From Chamaecyparis obtusa (taxonomy: Eukaryota > Streptophyta > Pinopsida > Cupressales > Cupressaceae), in the NCBI GenBank assembly GCA_027943335.1, contig BSBK01009269.1:124001-188000 (forward strand): a DNA stretch of 64,000 nucleotides. The letters run 5' to 3'. The position numbers were made by a program, and so were the translations under genes. The notes beneath the pieces were generated by a model, which made no database searches, was not told the origin of the DNA, and saw only the letters and a program-made list of their open reading frames with translations. Below are positions 12,654 through 24,035 of the stretch, in pieces. Each line of letters starts with the position of its first letter. Within the stretch, counting starts at the first letter, position 1.

Positions 12654-13850
12654 TCATATTTTAACCATAGGCCTCCAAATATCAATATGTATAAGTACAA
12701 AAATAAAATATAGATCTTGGAGGATCTCGTAGCATGTTTGTGGAACATGGAATTCACATGGCTTAGAATTACTTAGTGCATGATTAATATTATCACACAT
12801 ACTCATGAGTCCATTAATTAAAATTGACACAATTTGAAGTATGGACTCATTTATAGGTATTTGGAATTCACTAAATAGAAAAGAAGAACAAAGTTGATTA
12901 TATTTCAATAAATAATATTGTTCTTCTAATTTAATTAAACCAAAATCCCATTCCTTAAGTGCATCGATATATTCTAATGTTGATTTATCAATTATAAGCA
13001 TATTATTAGATTGTATAGGGATCCTTGAAAGCTCAATATTATATGTATCATTAGCCATCTTATTAAGAAGTGTTATTTGAGGCAATATAGTTGCCTTTGG
13101 CGAATATGGTGGAGTGGGTAGAATACGATGTGAATGAGATAATGAATATGGTATGAAGGGTGAAGGAGATAAAGTAGATGGGAATAAGAAGGATGGGTGA
13201 AATGAAGATGGTAAGTATGGATATAGTGGAATATAAGAGGGATATATTGGTTGTTGTGAGCATGCATGATTACATTCGTTGTGCATGCTAGGTAGAGAAG
13301 TACATTTTGAAGAAATATGTTGGATTTTTAATGGAATAGAGTGACAATACATGTTACCAACATAATGCATACCTTGATCTTCTTGGGTTGATGCTTGAGA
13401 TTGTTCATCCATTATAAGGAATACTTGGTCACTTCCACCCTTATCATGGTAGGGATTAGAAATATCTTGCACCTCATTCACCATGTGCTTGTGGTTGTTT
13501 GGGCATATACATTGGTCATCTTCCCTGTAGCAATTAGAACAAGAAGTGGTTAGATTTTCATCATCAAAATCACATTATTCTAAGAATTCATCAATGATAT
13601 TTTCTTGGTCAAATATAAAGATATCATCTTTACATACCTGTGACAATGGAAGATCAAGATCATTAAAGATGCATTCATTAGGTAGAGAGGGTATTAAAAT
13701 ATCACCTTTGATCGGCGTGTTTTCCCCACTAAGTTCTTCTTTTGTTTTTAAATTTGAAGGCGGGGGTCTGGGGGCGGCAGCCACTAGTGGGGTCAAGGGG
13801 CAACTCCCCTTGAGGGGTCCTGGGGCAATGCCCAAGGTGACGCCAAGCAC
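12654..13850 (-). pseudogene. E4 ORF of unknown function, broken by one stop
   Basis: The reading frame runs about 398 codons with a single internal TAA at 13575-13577. The first part has a Pro/Ala-rich start and an acidic run (IFIFDQENIIDEFLE). Just after the stop comes a Cys-rich piece (CSNCYREDDQCICPN). A Pro/Ser/Tyr-rich middle (about 13100-13260) leads to a C-terminal domain rich in hydrophobic heptads and Cys (about 12660-13000). I do not recognise it. As the only long ORF of a non-autonomous element it could be a divergent gag-like protein or a captured fragment. Confidence 0.5.
13750..13850. repeat. GC-rich foldback island inside E4
   Basis: This G/C-rich stretch in otherwise AT-rich DNA contains a perfect hairpin TCAAGGGG (13793-13800) / CCCCTTGA (13806-13813) and, downstream, GGGCAATGCCC. 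It overlaps the start of the unknown E4 ORF. Confidence 0.6.
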
Positions 13851-14215
13851 ATTTTGCCTCTTGCATTCCCTTCAAATTTTGCATTTTTGAAACAATTTTC
13901 ACCCAAAATTGATGGACTTGAACAACCTTGCAAATGCATCATTTTTAACATTTTTCTTCAAAATAGCTTTTTTACCAATAGTTCACAACAACTAATGATA
14001 ATATAAAATTGAATCTAATTTATAAAGCAACTAATGAATCTAATTTCTAAGCCTACTTGCAAACTCTAAAATAAAACTCTAAAGCAATGCATCTATATGA
14101 TTTACGCAATGCAAATTAAGATTAGTTACTTAAGCAAGGTTAGCAATTGCAAAAGCGTTCATCCTAATGCATTGTTCCTAACTCAAATCAGAAACTAACA
14201 TGCCTTTGACACCTT

Positions 14216-14233
14216 TCCCCGGTAGCGGTGCCA
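14216..14233 (-). other. E4 primer binding site
   Basis: In the element's sense it reads TGGCACCGCTACCGGGGA, three bases inside the 5' LTR. It closely resembles the tRNA-Asp-type primer site of Athila-like gypsy elements (TGGCGCCGTTGCCGGGGA, from memory), with two or three transitions. Confidence 0.8.
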
Positions 14234-14236
14234 AAA

Positions 14237-15544
14237 TGATAGGCCAACACTGGGGCAAATAATAACAAAAGAATTAACAATTTATGATGAAGTTCGGCTG
14301 GTTTATACGTGTCAATCCGAGAACGTAAGCTTGCGAAAGGTGTCCGAGCAATATGCCATCAAGGGATGATAGTTGTTAGATGAGAGCGATTATGGATGCA
14401 GCTAAAACACACAAAAATGAACCTATGAAGAACTGAAACAAAACTGCCACAGGAGCTGTCACTTCCTGCGATAGGAACTTGACTGAAACTTACTAAAATG
14501 ATTTGGAGAATAAAAACATCAAAAACAAAAACATCTTTCTACTAGAAATAACAATATAATTATTTCTATTCACTGAATCAAAACCATAACAAAACAGTAG
14601 TAATTCAAATTATAAGGAAACAATAATTATATTATACTAATGCAAATCTCATTACAAACTGCTACAGGAACAGCAAGCATACAATATCAATACAAATCAA
14701 ATTACCAACTAGTTCAGAAACAATAATCAAATGAAACTTGATATTACTAAAATACAAACATACCACACTGAAATAAAAACTAGAAAACACACCAGACGTC
14801 CTAAGAAGTGGGCCCCCTCCTCAGTCCATCAGGTGATGAGATAGAACACATTGAGCACGGGGTTGATCAGCACAATAAATAGTATTTTATTTCTCAAAGA
14901 ATAGTGCAGAATTGTTTTCTACATCTCCATATTACATTTCTTATATAGACTAGACATAACAAGTACGTACAACAATATATAATCTATATTTGGCTAGAGA
15001 CCAACAAACTATGCAATGGAAACCATGAATATACAACTGAAATACGTGGTCTATTTTGCTGACTATTTGAAGGAACAGATTAACCACTTTTCGCATCCTC
15101 CATCGTACAACAATAGCTAATCGGATTCCTTTCCTTTAATTAGTTATGAAAGAAGTTATTAAGCATTGTGAAGATGGTAGCTCCCTTAGTTCCACGGGTA
15201 AGAATGGGAACCGATTTCTCAACTGAAATAAATAATGGTAAAAACACCATTTTATAGCACATGGGTTCTTTGTTCAAAGTGCAACATGAAGAACTTGTGA
15301 AATCAGCAATAGGAACATCTACTCAACATGCTATAAAAGATTAGTAAAAGAAATCAATTAATGTATTTTCTATATTTTAATCCCAAGACTTCATTAAATA
15401 CTACTTATATATTTTAAATCATATGCAACATAAAAATGGTAAAATGGAATGAAATGGAATGGAAATGGAATAGGGAAGTAAGTAGTAAAATATATGAAAT
15501 GGATTAAAATATGGAATTAAATAAGTTGTAATTGGCTCTCATCA
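14237..15544 (-). repeat. E4 5' LTR
   Basis: Full-length partner of 8521-9828, flanked on the right by the CTTAC target duplication. Differences from the left copy are mostly C/T and G/A, for example CAATTCGAG versus CAATCCGAG. Confidence 0.93.
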
Positions 15545-16645
15545 CTTACCATTATCTCTTGCCCTAGATAAGGAAATTTTAAGCATTGATGATAAGTAGA
15601 TGGGACGGCTTGCATCTCATGAATCCATGACCTTCCTAACAAAATATTGTAAGTCAACTTTAGATCCAACACTTGGCATATGGTATCTTTTTTCATGGGA
15701 CCAACTCTTATGGGTAACACTATGACTCCTTTTGAAGCTCTTTCTTCATCATCGTAGGCTTTTTATGGTTATCTTTTTCTTAGGGTCAATAGCCTCCTCA
15801 GAAAATCCTAGGGCTTTTACTAGGCTAAGGGTACAAATGTTTAGACCGGCTCCTCCATCTATAAGGACTCTTTTCACCCTGTGCTTGTGAATCAAGACTT
15901 CTATGTGCAAAGGCAGATTTTGAGGATGATTAAGGGACATGTCATCTTGATTGGAAAATGATAAGCAATGGGGTGCAATTAAATGTGCCACCATATTTTG
16001 AAATTTTTCTACCTCCAAGTTTAGAGGCACATTAGTTTCCAATAAGGCTTTTTCCAAAATGTCTTTATGAATTGGTGACAATTTGAGTAACTCCAAAATA
16101 GAGATTTGAGCGGGAGTTCTTTGTAGTTGATCAACCAAGTTGTATTGTTTTGATGATGAGGTTGAAGCTTGGTTCGATAACACAAATTTTAGGAGCATTG
16201 GTAGGTAGAATAATTTTTTATGCTTGCCCCCTAGTGACAACATTTGATGATGCTTCTCTTAAATTGTTCTTTACTATGACCACATTTATGGTATTATCCT
16301 CTTCTCTTAGTGTGTTGATCGTGTTATCATAAGTATGAGCAAAGTTCACTTTCTCAATGCCTTCTTTTTTTACTTTGATTAGAATTAGATGACTCACCCT
16401 TTTCATGATTCAAAAAGGGATTCTTGAAAGCCGTGTGATCCTCATTGTTTTGAGGTCCTTCAATTTTGATGGTTCCATTATCTATTAAATCTCGCACTAA
16501 GTGTTTTAATCTCATGCATTCATTGGTTGGATGACCTCTATTTCGGTGATATTCACAATGATGTGAGTCATTCCACCAATTGGGTTTAACTTGAGGCTCA
16601 TATTCTCTCACATCGAGTAATGTGATGATTTTGTTGGTAACCAAG
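15545..16645 (-). pseudogene. E1 zinc knuckle and protease segment between E4 and E2
   Basis: This is the middle of E1 gag-pro. The zinc-knuckle-like CEYHRNRGHPTNEC lies in 16354-16644. The aspartic protease VLIDGGAGLNICTL lies in 15749-16243, and NILLGRSWIHEM lies in 15545-15720. Each aligns with E2 residues about 500-515, 725-735 and 797-810. Frames shift near 16220-16360 and at 15720-15750, so it is broken. The left edge is the CTTAC duplication of E4 and the right edge the CCAAG duplication of E2. Confidence 0.88.
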
Positions 16646-17499
16646 TGTGTGCGAGTGATTTACACCTTCATGAAATAACAAGATTTAAAGAGAATTACAC
16701 TATTCAAAGCAAACTAATCTAAATAATGCACAATTAATCTAAATATCTCATGGATCTCTAAAATAAAGTGGTAAATGAGGCTCTCAGCTATGATCCTCAC
16801 TAGTGACACTCTAAAGATGAGAATTAAGCTATATGATATGCAAATTTAGATCTATTCTATCAAATTCTAGCTCTATTTGATGAACAATCTACTATGATCA
16901 AAGCAATTTAAGCTAATTAGCAATGAAAAATGATAAGTGAGTGATGTGGATGCAAATTGCAAGAGCTTTGCTGCAATTCAAAGATATGGAGTGGATCCTT
17001 AATACCTCAAAATGCTTTCAATATATAAGATTTTCCCAAGGGTAGGGGTTAGAGTGAGATAACCATGGTTATGCTTGGGTAAGGTCCATTGGCTTTGCTT
17101 TATCCATAAATGGGGGGACAAGGAGGGGACAATCATTTAAATGGTTTCAAAAGGCTGGACCATTTCAACAAAAGTGAGTGATTTGTGTCCATTGTGTCTC
17201 CTTTTTGCTTTGTTGAGGGAAATTAGTATTTATTAAGTAATTAAAGTAATTAAATTTAGCCATGAAGGGTAAGAGGTTCATTTTGATTTTTGCTTTCAAC
17301 AACTATGTCATTAATTGAATTTAATCAATTTCGTAGTGTTTTTCCCATTTTCAAGCTTTATTTAATCATTTAATCATTTAATTGAATTTTCCTTTGATTT
17401 GAATTGCCTTTGTTCCATTTATTGATTTTTCGTGCTATTTGATGATTTGATTGCACCTTTTGATTGATTAAAGCCTTTTGCCAATTTTCCGTGTCTACA
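16646..17499 (-). repeat. E2 3' LTR
   Basis: Plus-strand ends are TGTGTGCGAG and GTGTCTACA. It matches 33481-34334 end to end. A TATA-like CTTATATA on the minus strand (17022-17029) is a plausible core promoter. Confidence 0.95.
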
Positions 17500-17512
17500 A
17501 ATGCCCCTCTTT
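17500..17512 (-). other. E2 polypurine tract
   Basis: In the element's sense it reads AAAGAGGGGCATT, immediately upstream of the 3' LTR start TGTAGACACGG. The E3 equivalent is CAAAGAAGGGCATT. Confidence 0.85.
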
Positions 17513-17569
17513 GAGTCGATGTGCGAAGAACACCGATTCAAAGATTCCCTTAGTATGATGATCTGATTC

Positions 17570-17850
17570 AGGTCCTGGTTCTGATATGCCTCTGATCGTT
17601 CTGATTGATGTACTTCCTGATGATGATGATGTGCCTCTGATGATGGTGCTGATATGATTCTGATGCCTCTGATATGATATGGGTCCTGGTTTGATGATAG
17701 GTCCTGGGTTCACTGATTTCTGATATGTTGATAGGTTTGATATGATATGGTAAACTGATCTGATACTGATTTGCCTCCTGATATGAAATTGATATGATAT
17801 GATAACTTGATATGATATGATAATTTGATATGATATGCCCCACTGATAAA
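17570..17850. repeat. TGATATGATA-type microsatellite-like tract
   Basis: Repeated TGATATGATATG words, mixed with CTGATGCC, lie beside the polypurine tract. Overlapping minus-strand frames here are by-products of the repeat. E3 has ATCAAATCA-rich DNA in the same position (about 44800-45010). Confidence 0.75.
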
Positions 17851-18068
17851 TGTTTTTGATGTGATGCCAATTTGATACTCTGATGCCCCCTCAGAAATAA
17901 AACATATCGAGTCCTTGATTTGAAAGATTTTAATTGATTGGAATATGTTTTGATTTTTGATACCATTATAAAGAAATAGGCAAGTTTGATTTATGCCCCG
18001 GCTAATAAAGATGTCATATAATAGGTCCAAAGTGCATTTTTAAGTGTTTATTAGGGCCAATTTGACCT

Positions 18069-18076
18069 TAAATAGG
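18069..18076 (+). promoter_or_regulatory. TATA-like element upstream of E2 antisense PMD gene
   Basis: TAAATAGG lies about 85 bases before the first exon ATG. The E3 copy has a stronger TATATATA in the matching place, surrounded by shared words (TTTGACCT before, TTTACTATTCATTTT after). This suggests a promoter for antisense transcription. It is inferred, not shown. Confidence 0.4.
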
Positions 18077-18152
18077 GTAAAACCCCTCATTTTACTATTC
18101 ATTTTCACCTTTCCCTTTTGAGATTTTTAGCTCTGATTCTAGCCCTTTTTAC

Positions 18153-18240
18153 ATGATGGTGGTCCCACATCGCGAGCATCGGTTTGAGAGAGCACGCTGG
18201 TTCAGTCGGAGAGCAAACTATGGTCCTCCGATATGTCATT
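18153..18240 (+). pseudogene. E2 antisense PMD gene, probable exon 1
   Basis: From the ATG at 18153 the frame begins MMVVPHREHRF and continues to YGPPIC. The E3 copy on the opposite strand (44459 down to about 44370) begins MMVIPIREHRF and also contains YGPPIC, so the peptide is conserved. The distance to the PMD exon (19035) and the splice acceptor there suggest an intron of about 0.8 kb. The donor is not identified with confidence. It could instead be a short upstream ORF. Confidence 0.45.
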
Positions 18241-18289
18241 CAAATTTTCCTCCTGTTTCTAGAACTGCATTTATGACTTCATTTAATGC

Positions 18290-18690
18290 GTTTTAAAATT
18301 TTAATTATGCGTTTATGAAAAGAAATGTCGCCTCCGTGCAATTTAGTTACGCCTAAAAAAATAAAATGTCGCTTCTTGAAAATTTAGTATCACCTTCTGT
18401 TGCTCTGTTTACGCCTATAGAAAATCTTTTATCGCGTGTGGAAAATTAGGTATCGCTTAGGGCTCAAACATTTTAATTGTTTATCGCATGAAAATCCCTA
18501 GATAATAAAATGTCGCCTTGGGTAAATCTTATATCGTGTCTGTCAAATGAAGTCATGCGCATGATTAAAATCACGCGTATGATGAATTAGATGTTGCCCC
18601 TGGTAAAAGAGATTACGCCTGAATGAAAAGTCGCGTAAGTGAAAAAAAATTTTACGTTGCTTGAGACTTTGTTATGACATCTGATTGCTC
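18290..18690. repeat. Degenerate GCG-containing motif array in PMD intron
   Basis: Short words such as TTACGCCT, TATCGCGT and TGTCGCTT recur every 20-40 bases. A similar array with words in the opposite sense (GGCGTGAT, GCGACATT) lies in the E2 leader (about 32840-33380). Confidence 0.6.
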
Positions 18691-19339
18691 GATTGCGTCA
18701 ACCTGATTGATATCGATCACTTCAATGAATTTGATCGAATGTTCAGTTAGGGTGTTCCCCTTGTTTGATTTCAACAATGAATTAGGACATTGGTAACGAT
18801 GATATCGAAGGATAAGGTAAATCAATCTTCATCATGAATGATAGGTCATGGGTCTAATCGTCCATTCATTTTATTCTCAAATGCTTAGAGACATAAAACT
18901 AGGATCATCCTTCCTCAATGCTTAGAGTTAGGATTGGTAGGTCTGATAGGTATATTTAAATTGATGACTTTGATTGATTGTTTGATTTCTTGACATTAGG
19001 TTACTCATGTGATTCCATTGTTTTGATTAAACAGGAGGATGTCCCTATTCTGTACCTCCGAACCGTGCCACATTGGGTGATGGAGCTTAGAGATCAGTTG
19101 ACTGACACTGAGAGGCGATTGATTAGGCGTTGTGGTTTGTTGTTTGTATTAGAGCTTCTTCGGTTCCAGATGAACCGAGGTTTGATTACCGCTCTCGCAG
19201 AGTGTTGGCACTCTGAGACAAACACCTTCTGGCTACCACAAGGAGAGATGACCATCACTCCTGAGGATGTGTATAGGTTGCTGCGGATCCTGACACATGG
19301 GGAGATAGTATATTATGATGCAGCATATGATGGGACCTA

Positions 19340-20552
19340 TGTTGGAAACAATTGTCTGAAGAAAATTGCTACTCAATTATGTATTGTCTTTGATGTCACA
19401 CTATGTCATAGTCCGCAGCAATCAGTTCCTACCGAGCTCAGTCGGTCTGCCAGACAGGAATATTAGTGCGTACCGAGTCCACTTAGTTATCAAAGAAAAT
19501 CAGTGTCTACCAAGTTCAGTCAGTTATCAAAGAAAAGATAGTGTTTACCGAGTTCAGTCGGTTATCGAAGAAAAGATAGTGTTTACCGAGTTTAGTCGGT
19601 CATCGAAGAAAAGTTAGTGTTTACCGAGTTCAGTCGGTTATCAAAGGTAAAGGATTGTCGGTGTTTACCGAGTTCCCTCGGTTACCGAAAGATTATAGAA
19701 AGTTATGGTCACCGAGCACTGTCGGCCCTTGAAGGACTTTTGCAAATAGAGTTTGCTTAATTCAGCCGACTGTTATACTAAATAATGTCGATTTGACAAA
19801 TCCAAAATCATATAAATAAAAGGTCAAATGTGAAAAATATATATAATACAGCAGAAAATTTACAGAAGAAAAGAAGGAAAGGTATATGCGAATTTGTGAA
19901 GGATGTTCAGATATCCTTGAGGAGCAGCAGAGATTTATTCGATCAGAAAGGATCAGACTTATGCAGAACAGAGATCTGTAATCAGCAAGACAGTTGCATT
20001 ATTATACAGGTCACTTTTTCATTGTTACCTTCTTATCATTGTAACAGTGAATTCTAAATCTCTTAACCGAGTTGGTTTAACAACCATAATGTAAATCCTC
20101 TAACAAGGTGACAATTCCATTGAATTGTTTTCAAGACCTCTTACCAGGCCACTCCTTGCAGGGTGTTTTTAAATCCTCTAACAAGGTCACACCTAACAGT
20201 GTGTTTTGTAACCTTTTACCGGGTTGGCTTCTAACCGAGCATCACTTCAGAAAAGTGAAAATCAGTATCTAGATACATTGGTGGTTTTTCCCATATTGGG
20301 TTTCCACGTTAAATCTTGTGTCTCTTGTGTTCTTAATTGCTTTCTCAATCATATACATGTGCTGATGAATATCTAAAGATAATATTGCTAATACTTTCTG
20401 CATCTTCAAAGTTACTGCAATCTATTTACTGAGTGCATTAACAGATAACATTGTTAAGATATCCTAAGGGATCTGCAAAGAATTAATTGTGAAGTGTTTT
20501 TATGGTTGACTGATTCACCCCCCCTCTCAGTCACTTCATCCATATTCCATCA
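19340..20552 (+). mobile_element. Ty1/copia solo LTR inside E2 PMD gene
   Basis: Starts TGTTGGAAAC and ends ATTCCATCA. It is flanked by the duplication ACCTA (19335-19339, 20553-20557). Near its end it has a GTTTTTCCCATATTGGGTTTCC region typical of plant copia LTRs. Removing it restores an unbroken PMD codon series. No internal copia sequence remains, so it is a solo LTR formed by LTR-LTR recombination. Confidence 0.9.
19430..19712. repeat. About 39-base tandem repeats in copia solo LTR
   Basis: Six or seven imperfect units share the core ACCGAGTTCAGTCGG followed by TTATCAAAGAAAAG. The core is itself a partial palindrome (ACCGA...TCGGT). Confidence 0.85.
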
Positions 20553-21944
20553 ACCTATTGTCATCAAGTATTCAGAGATCATACTATTGGTGATGATTGC
20601 ATCATATGGGCTCAGTTTGCTTCATTTCCTGTTCTACCAGCGATGTTAGGTGCTATTATTGGTGGCATGTTACTACCTAATCGTCGGGGTCACAGGTTTT
20701 CAGTGGGTTGGGGCAAGATTATTGAGGACTTGCTTCATCAGCCTCGATGATTTGATTGGGGATCTTGTGTGCTTGCACAACTATACCATGATCTGCATGA
20801 GGTAGTTTATAGGAGATCAGCTGCTTTATCTGCTAGGATTCACATTTTGTAGCTTTGGATATGGGAGCATTTACCAGTTAGTCATCTGATATCAGAGCGA
20901 GACCAACCTTTAGGGTATCCTTTTGCACGGCATTACACTGGGATGGTGACACAGCATCACTTGGGACATTTGGAGTATTGGCGATGACAGATTGATGATA
21001 TGGATGACGTCTATTGGAGACCATATGTCGATGTTGAGGATTGGAGAGAGGATGGCTTGGAGTTACTGTACATGTTTACTCCTCGATGGATGATCGACAG
21101 GATCGATTCTGTCCTTGAGAGATTTTTGGTAGGTAGGGTGCTACGGCAGTTTGGGCGAATTCAGCCTATGCCTCAGGGATCTACAGTTTATGCTCATTCT
21201 AGTGCAGAGAGGGCTACTTGGGGACACATGCCTTCATATGATGATGCTATTGAGTAGATATCGTGGCTTGGTTTCATGGACTGGGATATGAGATTACATA
21301 TTAGAGATGTCGGGGTTACTCAAGAGTATCTGGATTGGTTGATGGATCATCCTATGCCTCGATTTACAGACCCTACAGAGCCAGTGCCTGGGAGAGATGA
21401 TGATGATGGTGCCGGTGGTGGAAGGAGACACAAAGGTAGACCATGAGGTAGGGTGGTGGTTAGACTCAGAGGATGAGCGAGAGATATACATATACAAGCA
21501 CCACCTCCAACTCCTCCTGCAATAGTACAGAGACAGAGGGCAGATTGTCAGGACCATGTGAGGGCTGCTAGGCAGGATTCAGCGTCAGGACAGGATATGA
21601 GAGCAGGATTACCGCAGGCTACTGTGGATGGTCAGGATATAAGTGCACAATAGATACCAGCAGCTTCTTCCCATGATCGGGGGAAGGCTCCTATAGATAT
21701 AGGTGATCCTCAGAGTACCCACAAGGTTGGTGAGAGTTCTAGTACCATCCAGCTGTGAGCAGATGTGGGAGCATTATGGACAGAGGTATCATAGATGTCT
21801 TCGATGATTCAGCAGTTAGTGTCAGGTCTGGCTCCATTGGTTCCTCTCCTTGTTGCTATGGTTGGTCAGATGCCTCTTCAGCCGCCTCAACAGCCTCCAT
21901 CGCAGCCTCCTCTAGGACCTCCTCCCAGTGGTGACGAGAGTTGA

Positions 21945-24035
21945 GCTATGAGTACTCTTGTTGATCAGTTGTGTATTGATGTTGAGATACTTGATGTTGT
22001 ACCATATTCTTGTGACCTTGGTGTTACCCTTCCAATTGTACTTTGATACTTTTTTGACATTGATGCCCCTGTTGATGGGCGATTATAGAGTTGATTTATG
22101 ATATCATTGTTATACTTGATGCGTTGAGTTTTGAGTAGACGTGTGATATGAGGACATTTATGATCTTTCCTATTTTACTTGATGATATATGAGATTACCT
22201 TTAGATGCTGCTATATGTGTTTATCTAATGCATTTGTTTTGGATGGATGTGTCTATGGATGCAATGTATCTTATGTATGATATAGATAGATGGATGCATT
22301 TCTTTCTTCATGTATGGGTGCAATTTTTTGTTTTTGTTATTTTCTCATGTATGCAATCTGTATCTCTATCTAGATGTATGCACATGTAAATGGTTATTTC
22401 CTTCTTTTCCTCGATGGTATATCTATGTAAGGATTAATGGTATGGAATGAATGCAAAAAGTATAATCTCATGTTTTTATTGTAGAAAGATGATATTGAGT
22501 TGATGTTGTCCTTGCTGATTTGACCTTGCTGATGATGTTATGTACCCCCCTTTTTGATGCGAAATGAAGCCCTTGGAAAAAAAATGCATGTGCAATTATT
22601 CTAACATGAGAATGCATTTTAACCTTTCTATGAATGCAATTATCTTTTCTATGAATGCATTTTAACCTAAGTGTCACTAGTTTTTAGCAAAGAAATGCCT
22701 TGAGGATATATTTTCATCATTGAGAACTTGGGACCGGAAAGTCGATACAATCACCACTGCCCACTGACATGATGATATGAATATCACTTTTTATTGCTCA
22801 TATGGTAACCTCCATTTTGCTTTCCCATCGGTCTCATCAATACGACTATCACTGATTACAAATAATCATGAGAGTACGAATACCGATTTTGTCAGATTCT
22901 ATGTTGCAAGTGGATTTTGGCATTTAGATATGAAGAATCTAAATATCCAAGGTATCCGGTTGCGTAAACAAACAAAAGTTAAGTCATTGTTTTATAAGAT
23001 AATCCTCGATGGTTCTTTGATGACCATGTCTTTAGATGAATTCTCATAAGGCAATGAATCTTCCTCCAAACATTCACTTCATAGTCAAGAAAAATATCAT
23101 GTCTCCATCATTGCCAATCTAGTTGAAACATCATTGATTAGCTAAAAAGACTTGATACAAATTGAATTAATGTAAGAGATTTTTAACCAACTTTTCAAAA
23201 GAATCTATCTAGGTGTTTTGCATTGTTTTCTGATCTTCAAATAATATTTCCAAGTGTTTTGATCATGGAATGATGTTTGATTTTTAATCCTGAATAATAA
23301 GTCAATTTAGGCTCAAGGATTTGTTGTGGTAATCAGCTTCTTGGTTAGTAAACAATGATATCAATCAAAGGTTTACAAAAATCTGATCTCTCTTCTGAAA
23401 ATGTTGATCCCTTTCTGCTTGTGACTGAATGTTGCTCGTTTGAATCCTTTTTGAGGTACCCACTTTCCGATCTATTTTGTGCTGCCCCCAAGTGTTTGAT
23501 GTATCAGTTTTGACAACTTTGGGCAATGCAAAGGATGATGCTAAAAATGTTATTATGACTATGTACAAATGATGGATGCAATGAAGGTTTGGACAAATGG
23601 GATGATGAGATGCATTATGTACACATGTGACTAGGAAAGAAATGACTTAAGGAAACCAAAAGTGCTTGTTGCCAAGTTTTCACCTTTGGGTGCTTTTTTC
23701 TTTTTCTTTTTTGCTACTGAGGCGCCTATTGCTAGGTTTTCACCAAGGCACTTTTTTCTTTTTCATTTTTTTTTTGTATTTTTTGTATTTTTTATTTTTT
23801 TTTATTTTTCCTTATCACCTTGGCGCCTATTGCTAGGTTTTCACCAAGAGATAGTTTTTCAAATGTTTTTGCTTTCTTCATGCTCAATTTTCCATTGCTT
23901 TTTATCTTTCTTCCTTTCCAATGTTTTTAGATTTTCCATTTTCAAATGTTTTTGTATTTTCAAGATCCCTTTTCAACTATGTACAATAATTATGATGCTC
24001 TCTCATCTGATACTCTGTATACTCTTTCATCTGCT
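21945..24035. other. E2 non-coding region between PMD gene and pol
   Basis: No supported gene. It holds weak AATGCA words (22440-22680), a block conserved in E1 and E3 (about 22700-23600, including the word TTCTATGTTGCAAGTGG at 22898-22914), and the CTAGGTTTTCACC repeats. Confidence 0.75.
23664..23850. repeat. E2 copies of the CTAGGTTTTCACC motif
   Basis: Two good copies (23718-23752, 23818-23850) and a worn one (23664-23696) lie in T/C-rich DNA just downstream of pol in the element's sense. Confidence 0.75.

Larger units (their letters stand above)
8521..15544 (-). mobile_element. E4: non-autonomous LTR retrotransposon (LARD-like) inserted in E1
   Basis: Two 1308-base LTRs (8521-9828, 14237-15544) flank a 4408-base interior. 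The target duplication CTTAC is at 8516-8520 and 15545-15549. The primer site next to the right LTR and the purine tract next to the left LTR show that it runs on the minus strand. No RT, RNase H or integrase is visible, and only one unknown ORF is present, so it must depend on another element. The primer site resembles that of Athila-type gypsy elements. The LTRs differ at roughly 2 percent of sites (estimated by eye), nearly all transitions. Confidence 0.92.
19035..21944 (+). pseudogene. E2 antisense plant mobile domain gene, main exon (split by a solo LTR)
   Basis: A splice acceptor (TTAAACAG) precedes 19035. The N-terminal PMD part runs to 19334. It includes RRCGLLFVLELLRFQ and the family signature GEMTITPEDVYRLLRI. 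The copia solo LTR at 19340-20552 splits a DGTY codon run, and the frame resumes at 20558. The second half carries IIEDLL, the WRRQIDDMD/WRPYVDVEDW region (about 20980-21060) and a Gly/Asp-rich then Pro/Gln-rich tail ending at a TGA (21942-21944). In-frame stops include TGA and TAG at codons expected to be CGA or CAG, as expected from C-to-T decay. It is transcribed against gag-pol. PMD proteins act in plant silencing or derive from transposons (family knowledge); the role here is unknown. Confidence 0.85.

Noticed and set aside
17495..18030. Overlapping minus-strand frames rich in Ile/Ser/His/Tyr
   Set aside because: By-products of the TGATATGATA repeat beside the polypurine tract.
19340..19617. 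Continuation of the PMD frame beyond 19339 and the overlapping short frames
   Set aside because: This is copia LTR sequence; the true PMD reading resumes at 20558 after the target duplication.
19430..19712. CRISPR-like spaced repeat
   Set aside because: Units abut with no unique spacers, lie inside an LTR, and the genome is clearly plant.
18153..21944. Treating the PMD ORF as a host gene disrupted by a retrotransposon
   Set aside because: The same ORF sits in the same position and orientation inside three separate elements, bounded by the polypurine tract, so it belongs to the element.
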